Assembly: GCA_036873135.1 (NCBI GenBank)
Contig: JAPTYO010000020.1
Coordinates: forward strand, 2,162,081 to 2,226,080
Reading direction: 5' to 3'
DNA from: Clarkia xantiana subsp. parviflora
Lineage: Eukaryota; Streptophyta; Magnoliopsida; Myrtales; Onagraceae
Length of the DNA stretch: 64,000 nt
The notes under the pieces were generated by a model. It did no database searches. It saw nothing but the letters and a program-made list of their open reading frames with translations, and was not told where the DNA came from. A program made the position numbers and the translations under genes. Position 1 is the first letter of the stretch; each line of letters starts with the position of its first letter. Shown here in pieces: positions 1 through 12,026 of the stretch.

Positions 1-129
1 TATTTGATTTTTAGTAATATTTTTAATAAATATTTTTTTTTTAATATTTTAATTGTCATGTAACATTATCATAGTTTTGTTGTCTGTTTCACGTTATTAA
101 TATGTGCATCATTGACATTTTTACTTTAA

Positions 130-262
130 GATTTAATAGTAAATTGATATAATGGTGCATCTAGTAACATTTCAAAATTTAGTAGTATATTGAGCAACAT
201 ATGTGGTGCATTAGACAACATAGCAAAACATAGTGGTGCACTTGACTAACCCTTCATTAAAT
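130..262. mobile_element. MITE end fragment, same family as 17774-18250
   Basis: The stretch repeats short phrases about 'gcaacat' and 'gtggtgca' and ends in GGTGCACTTGACTAACCC, which resembles the right end of the element at 17774-18250 (GGTGCAGTTGGCTAATTAA). Only one end is visible here, so this is a fragment. No coding potential is seen. The family assignment rests on eye alignment. Confidence 0.4.
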
Positions 263-265
263 CCA

Positions 266-840
266 CACGTCTAGGTGTGTAAACGAGTCAAACAACTCGT
301 GAACTACTCGAGATTGCCTTGATCGATATTAGTATTCAACTCTCCAAATTTCGAGTCGAGCTTTATCTAGTACCAAGTCGAGTACGAGTTCATATACCCG
401 ATTTGAGAGACTCGCGAACAATCAAAATAGGAGTGTCAATGGGAGCGCCGGGTATCGCCAGCCCCGAACCCGAGTCATACCCATCCCATACATCTCGTAG
501 GGCAGAGCCCCGCGAGCACCCCACGACAGACATAATCTACTATCACCAATTCTAAATCCTAAACTCTATATTCACCATATCCAAATCAAATTCGAATAAA
601 AAAACATAAATTTAACTCCAAATCCAAATACAAATCAACTAAATTTTTATTAACTACATAAGACATATAGTTGTATATAATCTACATATGATACACACGA
701 TTTATTAGAACCTTATTGTTTTGGCAATGTCTTATATAAACCACATACTTTTATATAATCAACATATAATACACATGCTGGGTAGGTCCATGGAGTCTCG
801 CGACCCAAAATATAATCACATAAGAAAGAGGCGTATTTAC
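266..840. mobile_element. Two decayed hAT-like non-autonomous element fragments
   Basis: From 270 the sequence reads TAGGTGTGTAAACGAGTC and continues with CGAG-rich words, like the terminus of the element at 28131-28577. From about 430 a second start, TAGGAGTGTCAATGGGAG, is followed by internal sequence matching the element at 17325-17766 (for example the 'aatcctaaa...ttcacc...ccaaat' stretch). Neither has a clear right end or target duplication. Short open frames here are low-complexity artefacts. Positions 841-1121 hold nothing recognisable and are probably the 3' flank of the bZIP gene. Confidence 0.45.
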
Positions 841-1121
841 AGAAGAGTTGCTTTGCTAATGCTGTTAATTCCGGTGGTGAACCACCCAACCCAAGCGGCC
901 CCAAATTTGCTATTACACTAGTACAAATACAACAACAACATCCCATCCAAAGCCATGAATAACCACAGCTCTTTGTAAACAATCAACAACACATACATAC
1001 AACAGGAACACCATTCAGTAAATATATACACAAAGAGAGCTGGAGAGGAGCTAACTAGATTTCCACCTCTAATATTACGCATGCTGCTCTATACGAACGT
1101 ATATTCTCGTAGCGGCTTACT

Positions 1122-3625
1122 TTACTGTGACCGATGATTGAAGAAGCTCGGGCCCTGAGGGCTTGGTGGTTGCTGCATCCCCTGAATGTTCATATAGTTG
1201 TTGTTGTGCCCAAAATGAGAAGGTGGGACTCGCCCATACGGGTTCCCATTCGCCGGTGGCATTTGCATCGCAGCAATCTTTAGCCGCTCAACTTCTTCCT
1301 TCAGTTTCTCGTTTAAAGCTACATCCCGGATATATATCAAGCAGAAAAAACCGATCATGATCTGCATAATATGTGCATAACAAGGAAAGAGATACAAATG
1401 TGCATTCTGAATATATATCAAGCAGAAAAACCAATCATGGTCTGCATAATATGTGCATAACAAGGAAAGAGATCCGAAGAAGAAGAAGAATGGAATACCG
1501 TCGCGAAGATGTGCCTGCTGCTCCATTGCCTGTAACCGCAGCTTGAGTTCCTTGTTTTCAACAGTCATCCCGCTAGTGTCTCTCTGCGATGCACTCATCA
1601 TATACAGCATTGTCTTTAGTACCACGCTAAAGTTAAATGTATGGTTAAGACTTAAGAATCTAAAAACAGTTTCAACTTTATGTCATGTTGTTACCAACGT
1701 AGCCAATAATTGGGACTGTTTTTAGGTTCTTAGCCCTAAAATGTAAAACCCCGTGTAAACCAATTGTTACATGACAATAATAAGGAACAAACTAAGTTTA
1801 CTGGGGGTAATTCAAGATCTAGGGGGGAAGACAAATTCAACTAGTCATAAATCTGAGGTTTTTAAAACATTTTTAGAAGTCCAAGGGCAACTTTAATAGC
1901 TCCGTGCCTAGCCCTAAATACTATGCCTTTCTTCAAAAACTATCCAAGTGCATGGGTGCAAAAACACAGTTACACAGATGATACTTACCTATTTTTGTGG
2001 TCTGGTAATCGCTACTCGATTACTAGTAATGATGAATCGGTTTCTTGAAACAACTATTGTATGGTTAATATGCTCAAGGTTGGTCTTCTAACTTATAGCA
2101 AGTAGCTTATGTATCCCTATCATCTTCTTTAAGTGGTCCTTTCAGCTTTCGGCTTATTTCAAATGATAAACGGGTATAAATTAGGTAGTAATTTATACGC
2201 TATGGACTCGGGAAAGTACACAGAACATAGCTATAAGCTAAAAAGCATATATTGCTTCCTAATTCTCCCTAATCTCTATAGCCTCAGTGTTGGGCATTTG
2301 GACTACCTTAGGAGCCTGATACATTACATGTATAAGAATATAAAGCTATCTGCTATTGCCATCTACAAACTAAATTTTCACCTCCAAATAACTAAAATGA
2401 GTGGAAAACAGTTCAATACCTGTAAAACCGTAACCTGAGCAGAGAGAGTAGTCGCTTCTGTCTGAAGTGTATGCACCTTCCTCTCAAGTTCACCTGTGTA
2501 TCGTATTTTCCTCTCCTTTGAACGGGCTGCTGACTGTCTATTGGCAAGAATCCTGCGGCAAACAGAAAAATTCAGACAGACCCTAATCGATTACTACATC
2601 GGTCACTTCAACAACACTTTAGAAAGTTCACAGAATCGAACTTTAACATGTCTGGAAATACTGAAACTGAAGCTCGCAGTGAAAAACATTTAGAATAGCT
2701 CAGTGTATGAATGTAATATCATGAACCATTTTCATTTTTACTTCCTTAAAGATGTGTTTCCAGGTATTCTTTTATCATTTCGTCCATCAAAGCACATAAG
2801 CAAAAAGTCACCATGAGACCGCTAATCACAGCTAAAATTTCTGTATAGTATAAACCAATATCAAATATGTTATGATCATAAGAACAATGAATAAGAATAA
2901 CTGAAATTTTTGTAAATTTCAGCAATTTGATCAACCCGACTACATACTTTTAGCAAAAGGAGTTAACCTAATCGAATCATCTTGAATCGGAATTTACTAA
3001 TTGAGCTTGAAGAGATTCGTATTAGTAAAGTAATGAAGCAGAGAACTAAAATGTGTTAATTTGATCTAACATAATCAAGTGGAATTTGATACCTTTTAGC
3101 TCTTTTTGGATCGAGCAAAGAAAGCTCCGCCAATTTTTCAGCCCCCATCGCCTTCTTAATCCCATCAAAATCGGCGTCGAAAGATTCCATGGAAGCGGCA
3201 CCATCCATAGAGTTGCTGTGTCGGTGAAAAGGCCTCTTCTCCGCCAGCCTCCCGCTAAATTTCTCATCTCCGCCGGTCAAATTCAACCCTAGACCGTCGA
3301 AGAAGTCCGAGTCAACGGATAAACTACGGAAGTGGTTGGTTACAGAAGGGGAGCGCGGGGGCCTGGGGTTCGACGACGAGTCGTCGGAATCGACTGCCAT
3401 GGGAACGACGGACTGCGGGGTGGGAGTGGGGGGAAGGTCAAGGGAGGAGAGGTCGAAGTCGGCGGGGTCGAAGAGGAGAAGGTCGTCGAGGTGGCGGAAA
3501 GAGGTGTCGGAGAGGGCCCGGCGGTGGCGGCGCTGAGGAGTGTCAGGCATCTGGTCTATCATGGCGTCCATAGAGAGCTGGAGCGGGGGCTTGGAGTTGG
3601 AAGCGAAGTGCGGCGGCGCGTGCAT
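1122..3625 (-). CDS. VIP1-like: Group I bZIP transcription factor, VIP1/RSG-like
   Basis: Four exons on the minus strand: 3625-3093, 2552-2420, 1583-1499 and 1318-1122. All junctions are GT/AG and keep frame, giving 315 residues, close to Arabidopsis VIP1 (about 340). An acidic N-terminal region includes [17 protein letters not shown] (47-63) and SVDSDFFD (103-110). The basic region spans about 173-195 (PKRAKR then [12 protein letters not shown]), followed by leucine heptads to about 265. The tail is rich in Pro, Gln, Asn and Met. Family members are nuclear DNA-binding dimers whose location is controlled by phosphorylation and 14-3-3 binding; the RRALSD, FRSLSVD and HRHSNSMD stretches are candidate sites (inference). 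The ATG at 3625 is the first in frame. The frame stays open to 3751 without another ATG, and a stop lies just upstream, so an upstream exon or non-ATG start is less likely but possible. Confidence 0.93.
1331..1473. repeat. Tandem duplication of about 81 bp in bZIP intron 3
   Basis: The segment starting tatatatcaagcagaaaaa (1331 and 1412) and running through 'tctgcataatatgtgcataacaaggaaagag' occurs twice in tandem with a few differences. It lies inside the third intron of the bZIP gene (1319-1498), nearly doubling that intron without touching the splice sites. Confidence 0.85.
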
Positions 3626-4363
3626 CGATTGGAGGACGTCCGGTGACCGCGGGAAAGGGAATAATGGGAAGGAAAATGGAATAAATGGCGGGTGCTGTGG
3701 AGTATGGAGTGGGTGCCGTGGTCGTGGAATATGATTATAGTGAGAGTTCAATTATTTATTAATCTACTATGTGCTTACCCCGCGCATAGCGCGGGGACCT
3801 GTTAAAATATAAATATTAACATTATACGTAAAAGATTGAAAATCTGTTTTAAGTTTCTTGATTTTGGACATAATATATAGCAAGTCTCTAATCTTCATTG
3901 TTGATACTGAGAGTTCTTCTCGACTCACAGAATGAATATAATTTAGAATTGTCATAATGCATTGGTTTCAAGTTTTTCTATCATCATTCCAATTCGTATT
4001 GACCTTGTTGTCATATTCACCTTCTTAATTATCGGAAAATGCACAAGCATCTTCATTTTCACTTTGTAGATTAAACAATATAATAAGAGTGTTGTCTCAA
4101 CGCAACGCGCAAGATGATTTGTTACAAAATTGTATAAAAATGCTTATCCCACATTACACTATATTACATTGTTCCAAAATTATCGAATTTGTGTTAATCA
4201 CATTTTTAAATGTTAGTTTAATGTTTGAATTAAATGTTATTTTTATTATAAATTGTTTATTAGAGTTAAGACTTAATAGTTATGTGTAATTAAGTCCAAT
4301 TAATAATTTGAGCCAAATGTATTCAGCCGAATACCTTAGTATGTAAATAAAATAATTCTGCCC

Positions 4364-4472
4364 AAGCCCAAATATTTAATTTAACATGTCGATCTCAAAC
4401 TTAGAGTGCTAAAATAATTCAGGCTAAGCCCAAATATAATTTAACATGTCGATCTCAAACTTAGAGTGCTAA
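4364..4472. repeat. 60-bp tandem duplication inside the Helitron
   Basis: The text 'aatttaacatgtcgatctcaaacttagagtgctaa' occurs at about 4379-4412 and again at 4439-4472, each preceded by an 'aagcccaaata' phrase. The period is 60 bp and the copies are almost identical. Confidence 0.85.
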
Positions 4473-4557
4473 GTGTGTGATAACGTGGCAGCCTCATGAT
4501 TGCCTTAATCTCTGATGTGGCAGCATTATGATTAATTAATCTCTTTCCTATTGCGTT

Positions 4558-5173
4558 TAGGGATGGCAACGGGGCGGGTCGGGGCGGGTTTTTGCAGCCC
4601 CGGACCCGCCCCGCGGGTCGGCCTGGCTGACCCGGCCCCGGCCAAATGGGCCTTTCGGGTCGGGTCAACAATCCCGCGGGTCGACCCGCGGGGCCCCGCC
4701 CCGTCATATGAACAATTTTTTTTTTTTTTTTAACTTTTCAATATTAAATACAATTTTTTTTTGTCAAAATATTACATTATATATAAATTCAAAACATAAA
4801 TCTAACATCGATCAAATATAAACAACAAACACATCAAATTCATTACAAATACAAATTTAAATCCAAACACCAAATTAACAAATCCTAATAATCTAAATAT
4901 AAATCTATTTGGTCCATGTTATTTATATAGGTACTATATTAACCATATTTTTTATTAAATGTTAGATCATATTAACATAAAAAAATTAAAAAAAAAATTA
5001 TATACATATGGATTTCGGGGCGGGTCTACGGGGCCCCGGGTCTCTAGACCCGGACCCGCCCCGACCCGAGCCCGACCCGCCCCGGACCCGACCCGTGACC
5101 CGCGGGTCGGCGGGTCAAAACCGGGTCGGGGCCCCGCGGGTCAGCGGGGCCCCGAGACCCGTTGCCATCCCTA
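4558..5173. mobile_element. hAT-like non-autonomous element with perfect 8-bp target duplication
   Basis: The left end TAGGGATGGCAACGGG and right end CCCGTTGCCATCCCTA are perfect inverted repeats. ATTGCGTT flanks both ends (4550-4557 and 5174-5181), an exact 8-bp duplication as expected for the hAT superfamily. The subterminal 120-150 bp on each side are low-complexity CGGGTC/GGGGCGGG words; the middle is AT-rich with long A and T runs. There is no transposase, so it would depend on an enzyme supplied elsewhere. It interrupts the end of the Helitron at 3764-5190, so it is younger than that element. Confidence 0.9.
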
Positions 5174-5186
5174 ATTGCGTTATTAT

Positions 5187-5734
5187 ATATACTATACCCG
5201 CGCGTTGCGCGGGTATCTTCGTTAATATGTTCAAATAATATACTCTTATTTAATAAAATCCCAATGATTTAATGGAATTATATAAAGAATAAGATAGCGT
5301 AGAACCAAATGAATTATAGTTAAATCTGAAGAAATAAGCTCTAAATAATTTATAAGAAATTTATGAGAACGTACACTTTTTAATATTTATTTGTGAAAAA
5401 TATTGGTTCTTACCCTAATTGTAGTTTCTAATTTTCATATCTTTGCTAAAATTATAATGATTAACTTGTTAGAGCATCAGTGGTATTACGTAAAGATTAC
5501 GTAAACGTGAGTCCTACATGTTTATTTAAGTAAAGCAACAAAAACTATCTACGTTTTACATATCATTCCTTAAATATGGGACCCACACGTAAATTTATGT
5601 TTTTACATAAAACATTCCTTAAATATAAGTAATGCACTATGTATTACGTAACCAATTTTTTATTATCTAAAATGCTGATATGACAACTTCATACTAAAAC
5701 ACCATCTCACATATTGCTTTATTATATATATAGA
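5187..5734 (-). mobile_element. Short non-autonomous Helitron
   Basis: On the minus strand the 3' end has the hairpin at 5196-5214 (ACCCGCGC/GCGCGGGT arms) close to an ATAG-T end. The 5' end reads TCTATATATATAATAAAGC (5734 inward), next to the box 'atatgacaacttcatactaaaacacc' shared with 6290-6357. No coding sequence is present. It contains half of a Tourist-like MITE (5471-5665). Confidence 0.6.
5471..5665. mobile_element. Half of a Tourist-like MITE
   Basis: TTAGAGCATCAGTGGTATTA at 5471 begins a stretch matching, in reverse complement, the right half of the complete element at 16633-17049 (shared phrases 'ttacgtaaacgtg', 'gggacccacacgtaaattta', 'atgcactatgtattacgtaaccaattttttatta'). The other terminal repeat is missing, so this copy is truncated. 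Confidence 0.65.
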
Positions 5735-5743
5735 TATTATATA

Positions 5744-6158
5744 CAGTGTTATCAGAACCGGACCGGACCGGCGGTCCGACCGCGGTCGGACCGGAACCGG
5801 ACCCCTCCACGGTCCGGTTTGCTTATTTCCGGAGGATGTAAGCGAACCCGGTCCTGAAGTCCGGTTTTCACCGAACCGGCCGGTTTTGGGCGAATCGGGC
5901 GGTTCACCGGTTCGCCGGTTCGGACTCCTTTCATTAAAATATATATATATATATATATATATTTTAGGGTTAACTTACAGAGAGGCAGGCCCCGGTCCGA
6001 ACTAAAACCTACAGAAGGGTTAACTTACAAAGAGGCTCTACAAATCTGCATTTTTTTTACTAAAACCGGTCGGACCCGGTTCGGACCGGGTCCGACCGGC
6101 CGAACCGGGAACCGGTGGCCCTGCCAGTTCAGGCCCCGGTCCGGTTCTGATAACACTG
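5744..6158. mobile_element. hAT-like non-autonomous element, CAGTGTTATCAG family
   Basis: The left end CAGTGTTATCAGAACCGG and right end CCGGTTCTGATAACACTG are perfect inverted repeats. ATTATATA flanks both sides (5736-5743 and 6159-6166), an 8-bp target duplication, though in AT-rich DNA this is weaker than at 4558-5173. Subterminal regions are dense in CCGGTTCGG words and a (TA)n run lies at 5940-5962. A decayed relative lies at 61290-61631. No transposase is present. Confidence 0.85.
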
Positions 6159-6358
6159 ATTATATATATAGATAGATAGATAATTAGGGGTTGTTTGTTG
6201 TTAATAAATTTTTAGGGTTAACTAATGAATTATATATATATTTAATGAGATGTGAGGAAAATAAAAAGAGATGAGGTGGCACTACATGGGTAATCTAAAA
6301 TGGTGATGTGGCAACTTCATACTAAAACACCCTCTCTCATATTGCCTTATTATATATA
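6159..6358 (-). mobile_element. Helitron 5'-terminal fragment
   Basis: The last 70 bp ('taatctaaaatggtgatgtggcaacttcatactaaaacacc' to 'ttattatatata') match the 5' terminal box of the neighbouring Helitron at 5666-5734 with few changes. The body of this copy is missing. It is followed directly by the 3' end of the next Helitron at 6359. Confidence 0.5.
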
Positions 6359-7206
6359 CTAGGTGCTGACCCGCGCTACGCGCGGGGTGATCAGTTAAAC
6401 CGTACGTTTTCCAATTCCACTGTTTTTTATATATACTTGGCTATATAACTTAGCGGTTTGTATCTTAAAAAAATTAATCAACAAATATAATAATTTATAT
6501 TGACAACTATCCAGTGCAAAAAAAAAAAAAGTAAAAAACTACGTGTCAACCCTACATTAAATATATCCAAATTATATAAATAAATATAATATATATTTAT
6601 AGATATTATCTTATAAAAAGATTTGTGTTTCCTAAATTTTATATTTTTAAACACTTGAATTCATTTTTCTTATTATCATCATTTTTTTCCTATTTTTATA
6701 AATTCGTGAAATTAAGTATAGCTATGTACTGATTGTGTTCGCTAAAAAATATATCTACTACATCGTATATATTTCAATTTTATTTTTTACTCGTTTATTT
6801 ATAATTTAAATGGTATTAATATAAAATGTTAATATTTGAATATAATCCTGTTATTTTGAACATATTTTTTTATGTGTTTATCTTTTTTTTATTTTATATT
6901 TTTAGTGGATTATTAATTAATATTATGTTGTAAGGTTCTAAAAAAGTCATAACTCTTGGAATAATGATTTTAAGAAGAACTGTAGCATGTCCACAAAGAA
7001 AAAAAAATGTGATTTCATATAGGTAAATGTAAGTCATGGTTTAGGACTGCTAATAGCTTTGTAGATTCCAAACAAAAAAAATTGTAGATTTTTAAAAAAT
7101 TATTGTTAATCATCGTTATATTTGTTATATCTAAATTATATTGAAATATTAGGGAACTGACACTCACTTTGTGCGGAATAGTAAATGATTCGTTCAAAAT
7201 ATATAT
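6359..7206 (-). mobile_element. Helitron 3' end and body, first copy
   Basis: On the minus strand the terminus is a CCCGCGC-type hairpin (6370-6387) followed by TCAGCACCTAG and then T, a textbook Helitron 3' end (hairpin, about 10 nt, CTAG). The following 800 bp, from 'ccaattccactg' to 'attcgttcaaaata', are a diverged copy of 7880-8680. No open frame is found. It may be the outer part of an element whose 5' end is further right. Confidence 0.65.
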
Positions 7207-7386
7207 TGTTATTTACATAAAAAAAACAAAAAAAAATTATAGCAAAGTTGTATAAAATTTAAGCATATAAATTAAACTAAAACAATAATTGTATATAAAC
7301 TATTATTAATATTATTGTGGATGTTTTTAGATGAAATTCATAGAACAAAAATTCATATGTATGTATTCTTAGCTTGTATATAAATA

Positions 7387-8978
7387 CTAGGTGCTGACCC
7401 CGCGCTACGCGCGGGGTGATGTATATATTGAATGTTAAAATTATTTTGTATAAATATTTATTTTTTATTAACACATACATGTGAATTAAATTTAGCAATA
7501 TTGTTGTAAACTTGAAAACGCTGAAAAATGTTATTTGTCTATGTTATTTGAAATAGTTTATTCACTACAAATGAAACATTATTACACATTTAAGGTGTAT
7601 ATTAATCTTATGCAATTCTATCGTAAAGTGTGTGATTAAATGTTCTACGTATTAGTTAATCTTACACATATGATATTATGTTTTTTTTGTATAACCATGA
7701 AAAATAATTAAAATAAATAAATATATACTTACTAAATATCATTATAATTATATTCTTATAATTTAATTATATAGTTTCTAAAATATCATATATATATATA
7801 TATATACGTGATTATTGAAAATATTATGTATGATAATAAAAATCGTTGAGAACCAAGAAGATAACCTTTTTTTTTTTCTAATTCCATAGTTTTTTTTTCA
7901 ATATCTACTTGGCTATATAACTTAGTGGTTTGTAACTTAAAAACTTGTATCAACCAATATAATAGTTTATATTGACAACTAACCAGTACAAAAAAAACTT
8001 TGTGTCAACACCACATTAAATCTATCCAAATTATATGAGATTATAGAAATAAATATAATATAATATAATATAGCTATAGATATTATCTTATAAAAATATT
8101 TGTGTTTCCTAAATTTTATATTTTTTAAACACGTGAGTTGATTTTTCTTATTCTCGTCATTTTTTCCTATTTTTATAAATTCATGAAACTAAGTATAGTT
8201 ATGTACTAATTGTATTCGCTAAAAAATATATCAACTACGTTGTATATATTGCAATTTTATTTTGTACTCATTTATTTATAATTTAAATGGTATTGATACA
8301 AATTGTTAATATTTGAATATAATCTTATTATTTTGAACATATTTTCTTATGTGTTTATCTTTTTTTTTATTTACTTATTTCATATTTTTAGTGGATTATT
8401 AATTAATATTTTATTGTAAGGTTCTAAAAAATCATAACTCTTTGAATAATGATTTTAATAAGAACTGTAGCACGTTCACATAGGAAAAAAAAATGTGATT
8501 TCATATAGTTAAATGTAACTCATGGTTTAGGAGTACTACTAATAGATTTAGAGATTTTTTTTTTAAAATTTATTGTTAATCATCGTTATATAGGCTCTAT
8601 ATAAATTGTATTAGAATATTAGGGAACTGACGCTCACTTTGTGCGAAGTAGAAAATGATTCGTTCAAAATATACATTGTAGAAGGAATGATATTTCACAG
8701 TGGGCTTCTAAAAAAAAATATATAGTGTGGGCTCTATACTGATTAAGTATGGCAAATGAATGATATTTCACAGTGGGCTTCTAAAAAAAAGACTGATTAA
8801 GTGTGCCAAAGGCTGAAAAAATACGGCCCAAAAAACAAAGACTTATTAAATGTGGTAAATGTTGAAAAAATAAGGCTCAAATTGCTGATTAAGTGTCAAG
8901 CTAAGAATGACTTAAAATGATGAGGTGGCACAACCAAAATGAAACCCTCTCTCACCTATTCCCTTATTATATATATGA
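7387..8978 (-). mobile_element. Non-autonomous Helitron, second copy
   Basis: The 3' end is the hairpin at 7397-7417 followed on the minus strand by TCAGCACCTAG-T, identical in layout to the copy at 6359. The 5' end is TCATATATATAATAAGGG (8978 inward), after the box 'gatgaggtggcacaaccaaaatgaaacc'. The body repeats 6400-7206. Near its 5' end, 'aatgatatttcacagtgggcttct' occurs twice (about 8694 and 8759). No Rep/helicase coding sequence is present, so it is non-autonomous. Confidence 0.65.
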
Positions 8979-10123
8979 TAATATATATAAATGGTCATAC
9001 ATGTAATAAAGATTCATTGATATAATGTTTTCAATACAATAAATGTATATAATTAATGATTCATTATACTTAAGATTCGTTAAAAAATGTATTATCTGGC
9101 CAACAATTTATGATTCATAATTAAAGGAATCATAATATTTAGAAACTTGATGTAAGATGTTTGGTATATAAAAATAAATAAATATGCATGCTTTTTTATT
9201 AGGGTTTAGGTAGTATTTTTTTTGTTAAACAGTGTTTTTAGTAACTTTTCAAAACTTATTATAATTAAAGAATGTTAGTTAAGTTTTTTTCTATTTGTTA
9301 GTTAAGTTTACGCATATGATATTATGTTTTTTAGGTATAACCATGACAAAAATCAAGACCAAGGTAAATTATACTTTTTTATTAAGCTTAATAAATTTAA
9401 ATAAAAATATAAGAATGAAATGCACATATATAATTCTAAGATATATTATACTACGAATTGCAATATTTTATTGTAATGGGACATCACACATTTTGCAATT
9501 TAATCAAATGTGCATGATGTGATAGTTTGAGTTTATATTTCGAAAATTCAATAATTAAAATAGGCAAACAAATATCATTATACATGACTTTAAATTGTCA
9601 TGTCAAAATAGAAAATTAATTAAAGTGTTTAATAGTTTATAAATAAAGAAATATGTATATAGGTATATTATTGTATAGTAAATATGAATATAGTGGGACA
9701 AAGTAAGAATGTTACACTATAAGACACTTTAGATTCTTATGTAAATGAAAATAAAAAATATTTAAAATGTTTAAAAATTTAAAATGTATATGTGTATTAT
9801 TATTAATTATATATTAAATGCAATTAAATAAGAATTGATTAGTATTCAAATACGAATAATAGAATTGATCATCTAATTAAGAATATACTATTATAAATAT
9901 GCATTTGCCATGAAAAATGGTTTTTAAAAAATAGTTTTGTGCATAATTGAATTAGTTGACATAAACAGTATTATACATCATTTATGAACCATAGGTTAAT
10001 TCTACTCGGTTAAAAATAAAATATTTAAAAATATGAAGTTTTCTTGGTATAAGATTAGTTTAGTCAAAGTATGTACTGTTTTATTTTTTAAATCTAGTTG
10101 TAAACACATAAATTATTAAAAAA

Positions 10124-10166
<43 letters not shown>

Positions 10167-11160
10167 TAATTATACAATGGAAAAAAGAATGATATATATA
10201 AAGTTCTTACTTTCTAATTTTTTTTAATTTGATTAGTAATAAATCTATAAACTAAATTTATGAATAGGCCATGGCAAAAAAGATTATGAATAAACCTTCG
10301 GATAGTGTATTTGAAATTTTATTGTGTGTTTTTTTATTTTAGTTTTAATATTATATACTATAATTAAGTATTTATACTAAGTTTTTAATTAATATTAATA
10401 AAAAAAATCTTATTAATTAATTAATTTTCAAATACATATTAAGATATTGCAACAAAAAAACTTGTTCAAATCTAGGGTATATATGTACATACTATAATCA
10501 TAAAAGTAATCATTTTAAAATATGGAAATTTATGAATTATGATTGATACATAAATGAAAAATAAAAGACAATTACGATGACACAAATTAGATATTTCAAA
10601 TCAAATCAGAATTCAAAATTAATGTCCAGTGATTGTGTATAAATAAAATTTGTGAATTATGGTATACATGTAAATTTAAAAACTTAACTACAATATAAAT
10701 ATACTAAGATTAATTCTAAATTAGAAACATTGTAATAATTATTGTAAAAATAATGTAAAATTTATAATCAATGAAAATTTCAAAATTAATGTCCAAATAT
10801 AGTGTATATAATTATATACTATAATTATAAAAGTAAATATGTTAAAATATGAAAGTTTGTGAATTATGATAGATATATAATTGGAAATGAAATAACTATA
10901 ATATGAATATTAGGAAAAATATAATAAATTACAAATATTGTAATAATTACTGTAATAATTATAGTGCAAGATTTCAAATGAATGAAATTTCAAAATTAAC
11001 GTCATAATCTAATGTATATATTTATATACTATATTAAATTTTGTATAAATGGAAATTTGTGAATATATTATATAAATCATAGCTTTACAATGTAATGGTA
11101 GAAACAAATATATTGACGGTTGATTATTGATACATATCTAGCAATTGCATGACTTTAATC
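8979..11160. other. AT-rich intergenic DNA with diverged tandem units
   Basis: No gene is seen. A (TA)n run lies at about 10132-10160. From about 10484 to 11060 related phrases recur ('tgtgaattatg', 'ttcaaaattaatgtcc', 'tatatactataatt.taaaagta'), suggesting about three diverged tandem units of 150-300 bp. The phrase 'gcatatgatattatgttttt...gtataaccatga' at 9311 also occurs at 7668. This resembles internal Helitron filler. Confidence 0.5.
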
Positions 11161-11470
11161 GTCGACTTCTCCACTCCGCTATCGCCCTCACTTGTCGCAG
11201 CCTGAGATAGAGCGAGGGTTTATCTATTCTCGACTTCCTATTTGTTCATTGACCATATCACATATATGTCACAGTGTTGCTCCAACTCATTGTCATTCGT
11301 GCACTATCACCACGACCACCATTGACAGGGCCTCACCCCCCACAGATCCAGGTTCGAACCCCGTAGATCCGTGTTAGAACCCCGCCGATTTGAGTTCATA
11401 CCCACGAGCACATGTAGCCGCTTCGGCCACCTATCCAGCCACTGCTCCTGAAATCTATATCGGATACTCC
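11161..11470. other. GC-richer islet, possible captured fragment
   Basis: This 300-bp patch has near-balanced base composition in an AT-rich desert. It contains the phrases 'cagatccaggttcgaacccc' and 'gtagatccgtgttagaacccc', which also recur in altered form at 56800-56860. Open frames exist on both strands but none has recognisable features. It could be gene-derived sequence carried by a Helitron; the function is unknown. Confidence 0.35.
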
Positions 11471-12026
11471 GCCCGCTCGGACTCATCATTTTCAGTAACT
11501 GATTCTGGATGTTGAGCATCATGTTGTGCATGATTATATATAGATATGCAACATTGTGTCTCTCTTGCAAATGTAACTGTGACTGTTACACTTCATCTTC
11601 TTAGTAAAAACTTAAATTTATGAATTAATTATCAATTGTGTAATTAATTTAGAATAGAAATCAATAATTTATTGGATGGGTGAGCAAGATTGAAAGGTTT
11701 TGTAACCCCTAACTGAAGAAGGTAATTATATTTTTTCCCTGAGATGAATCGAAAGGTCCCAACTTTTTTTTAGATAATTGATTTGTTTGGCTAAGTTTTT
11801 TTTTTTTCTGATTATGTGTCACCCTCTAATTTGGATACGGGAGAGTGTGTTTGTGTTGACATGGTGTGCTGAGAGCCTCTCCCTTATTATATTTCTTCTT
11901 GTTTTATAACATATATAGATATATATTTTTGTAACAATTTAATTTAATTGATTTTTTTGTAGCACCTTTGATTTAATTTATTTTTTTGTAACAGTTTTGA
12001 TTCAATAAATTTTTTTGTAACAATAT
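11471..12026. other. AT-rich stretch with a Helitron-type 5' box
   Basis: No gene is seen. At 11815-11893 the plus strand reads toward 'gtgctgagagcctctcccttattatattt', resembling the 5' terminal boxes of the minus-strand Helitrons to the left. The remainder is T-rich with repeated 'tttgtaacaatttaat' phrases. Confidence 0.4.

Larger units (their letters stand above)
3764..5190 (-). mobile_element. Non-autonomous Helitron, interrupted by a hAT-like element
   Basis: Read on the minus strand, the 3' end has a GC-rich palindrome (3778-3796, CCCCGCGC/GCGCGGGG arms) followed by TAAGCACATAG then T, a Helitron-type terminus (hairpin, about 10 nt, then CTRR-like, next to T). The opposite end is the AT-rich block that on the plus strand reads CTCTTTCCTATTGCGTTATTA, split by the hAT-like insertion at 4558-5173. 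No Rep/helicase coding sequence is visible. The 5' boundary is approximate because the next Helitron abuts it. Confidence 0.6.

Noticed and set aside
319..555. 78-residue plus-strand open frame
   Set aside because: Runs across two decayed low-complexity hAT-like fragments and has no ATG-supported protein features.
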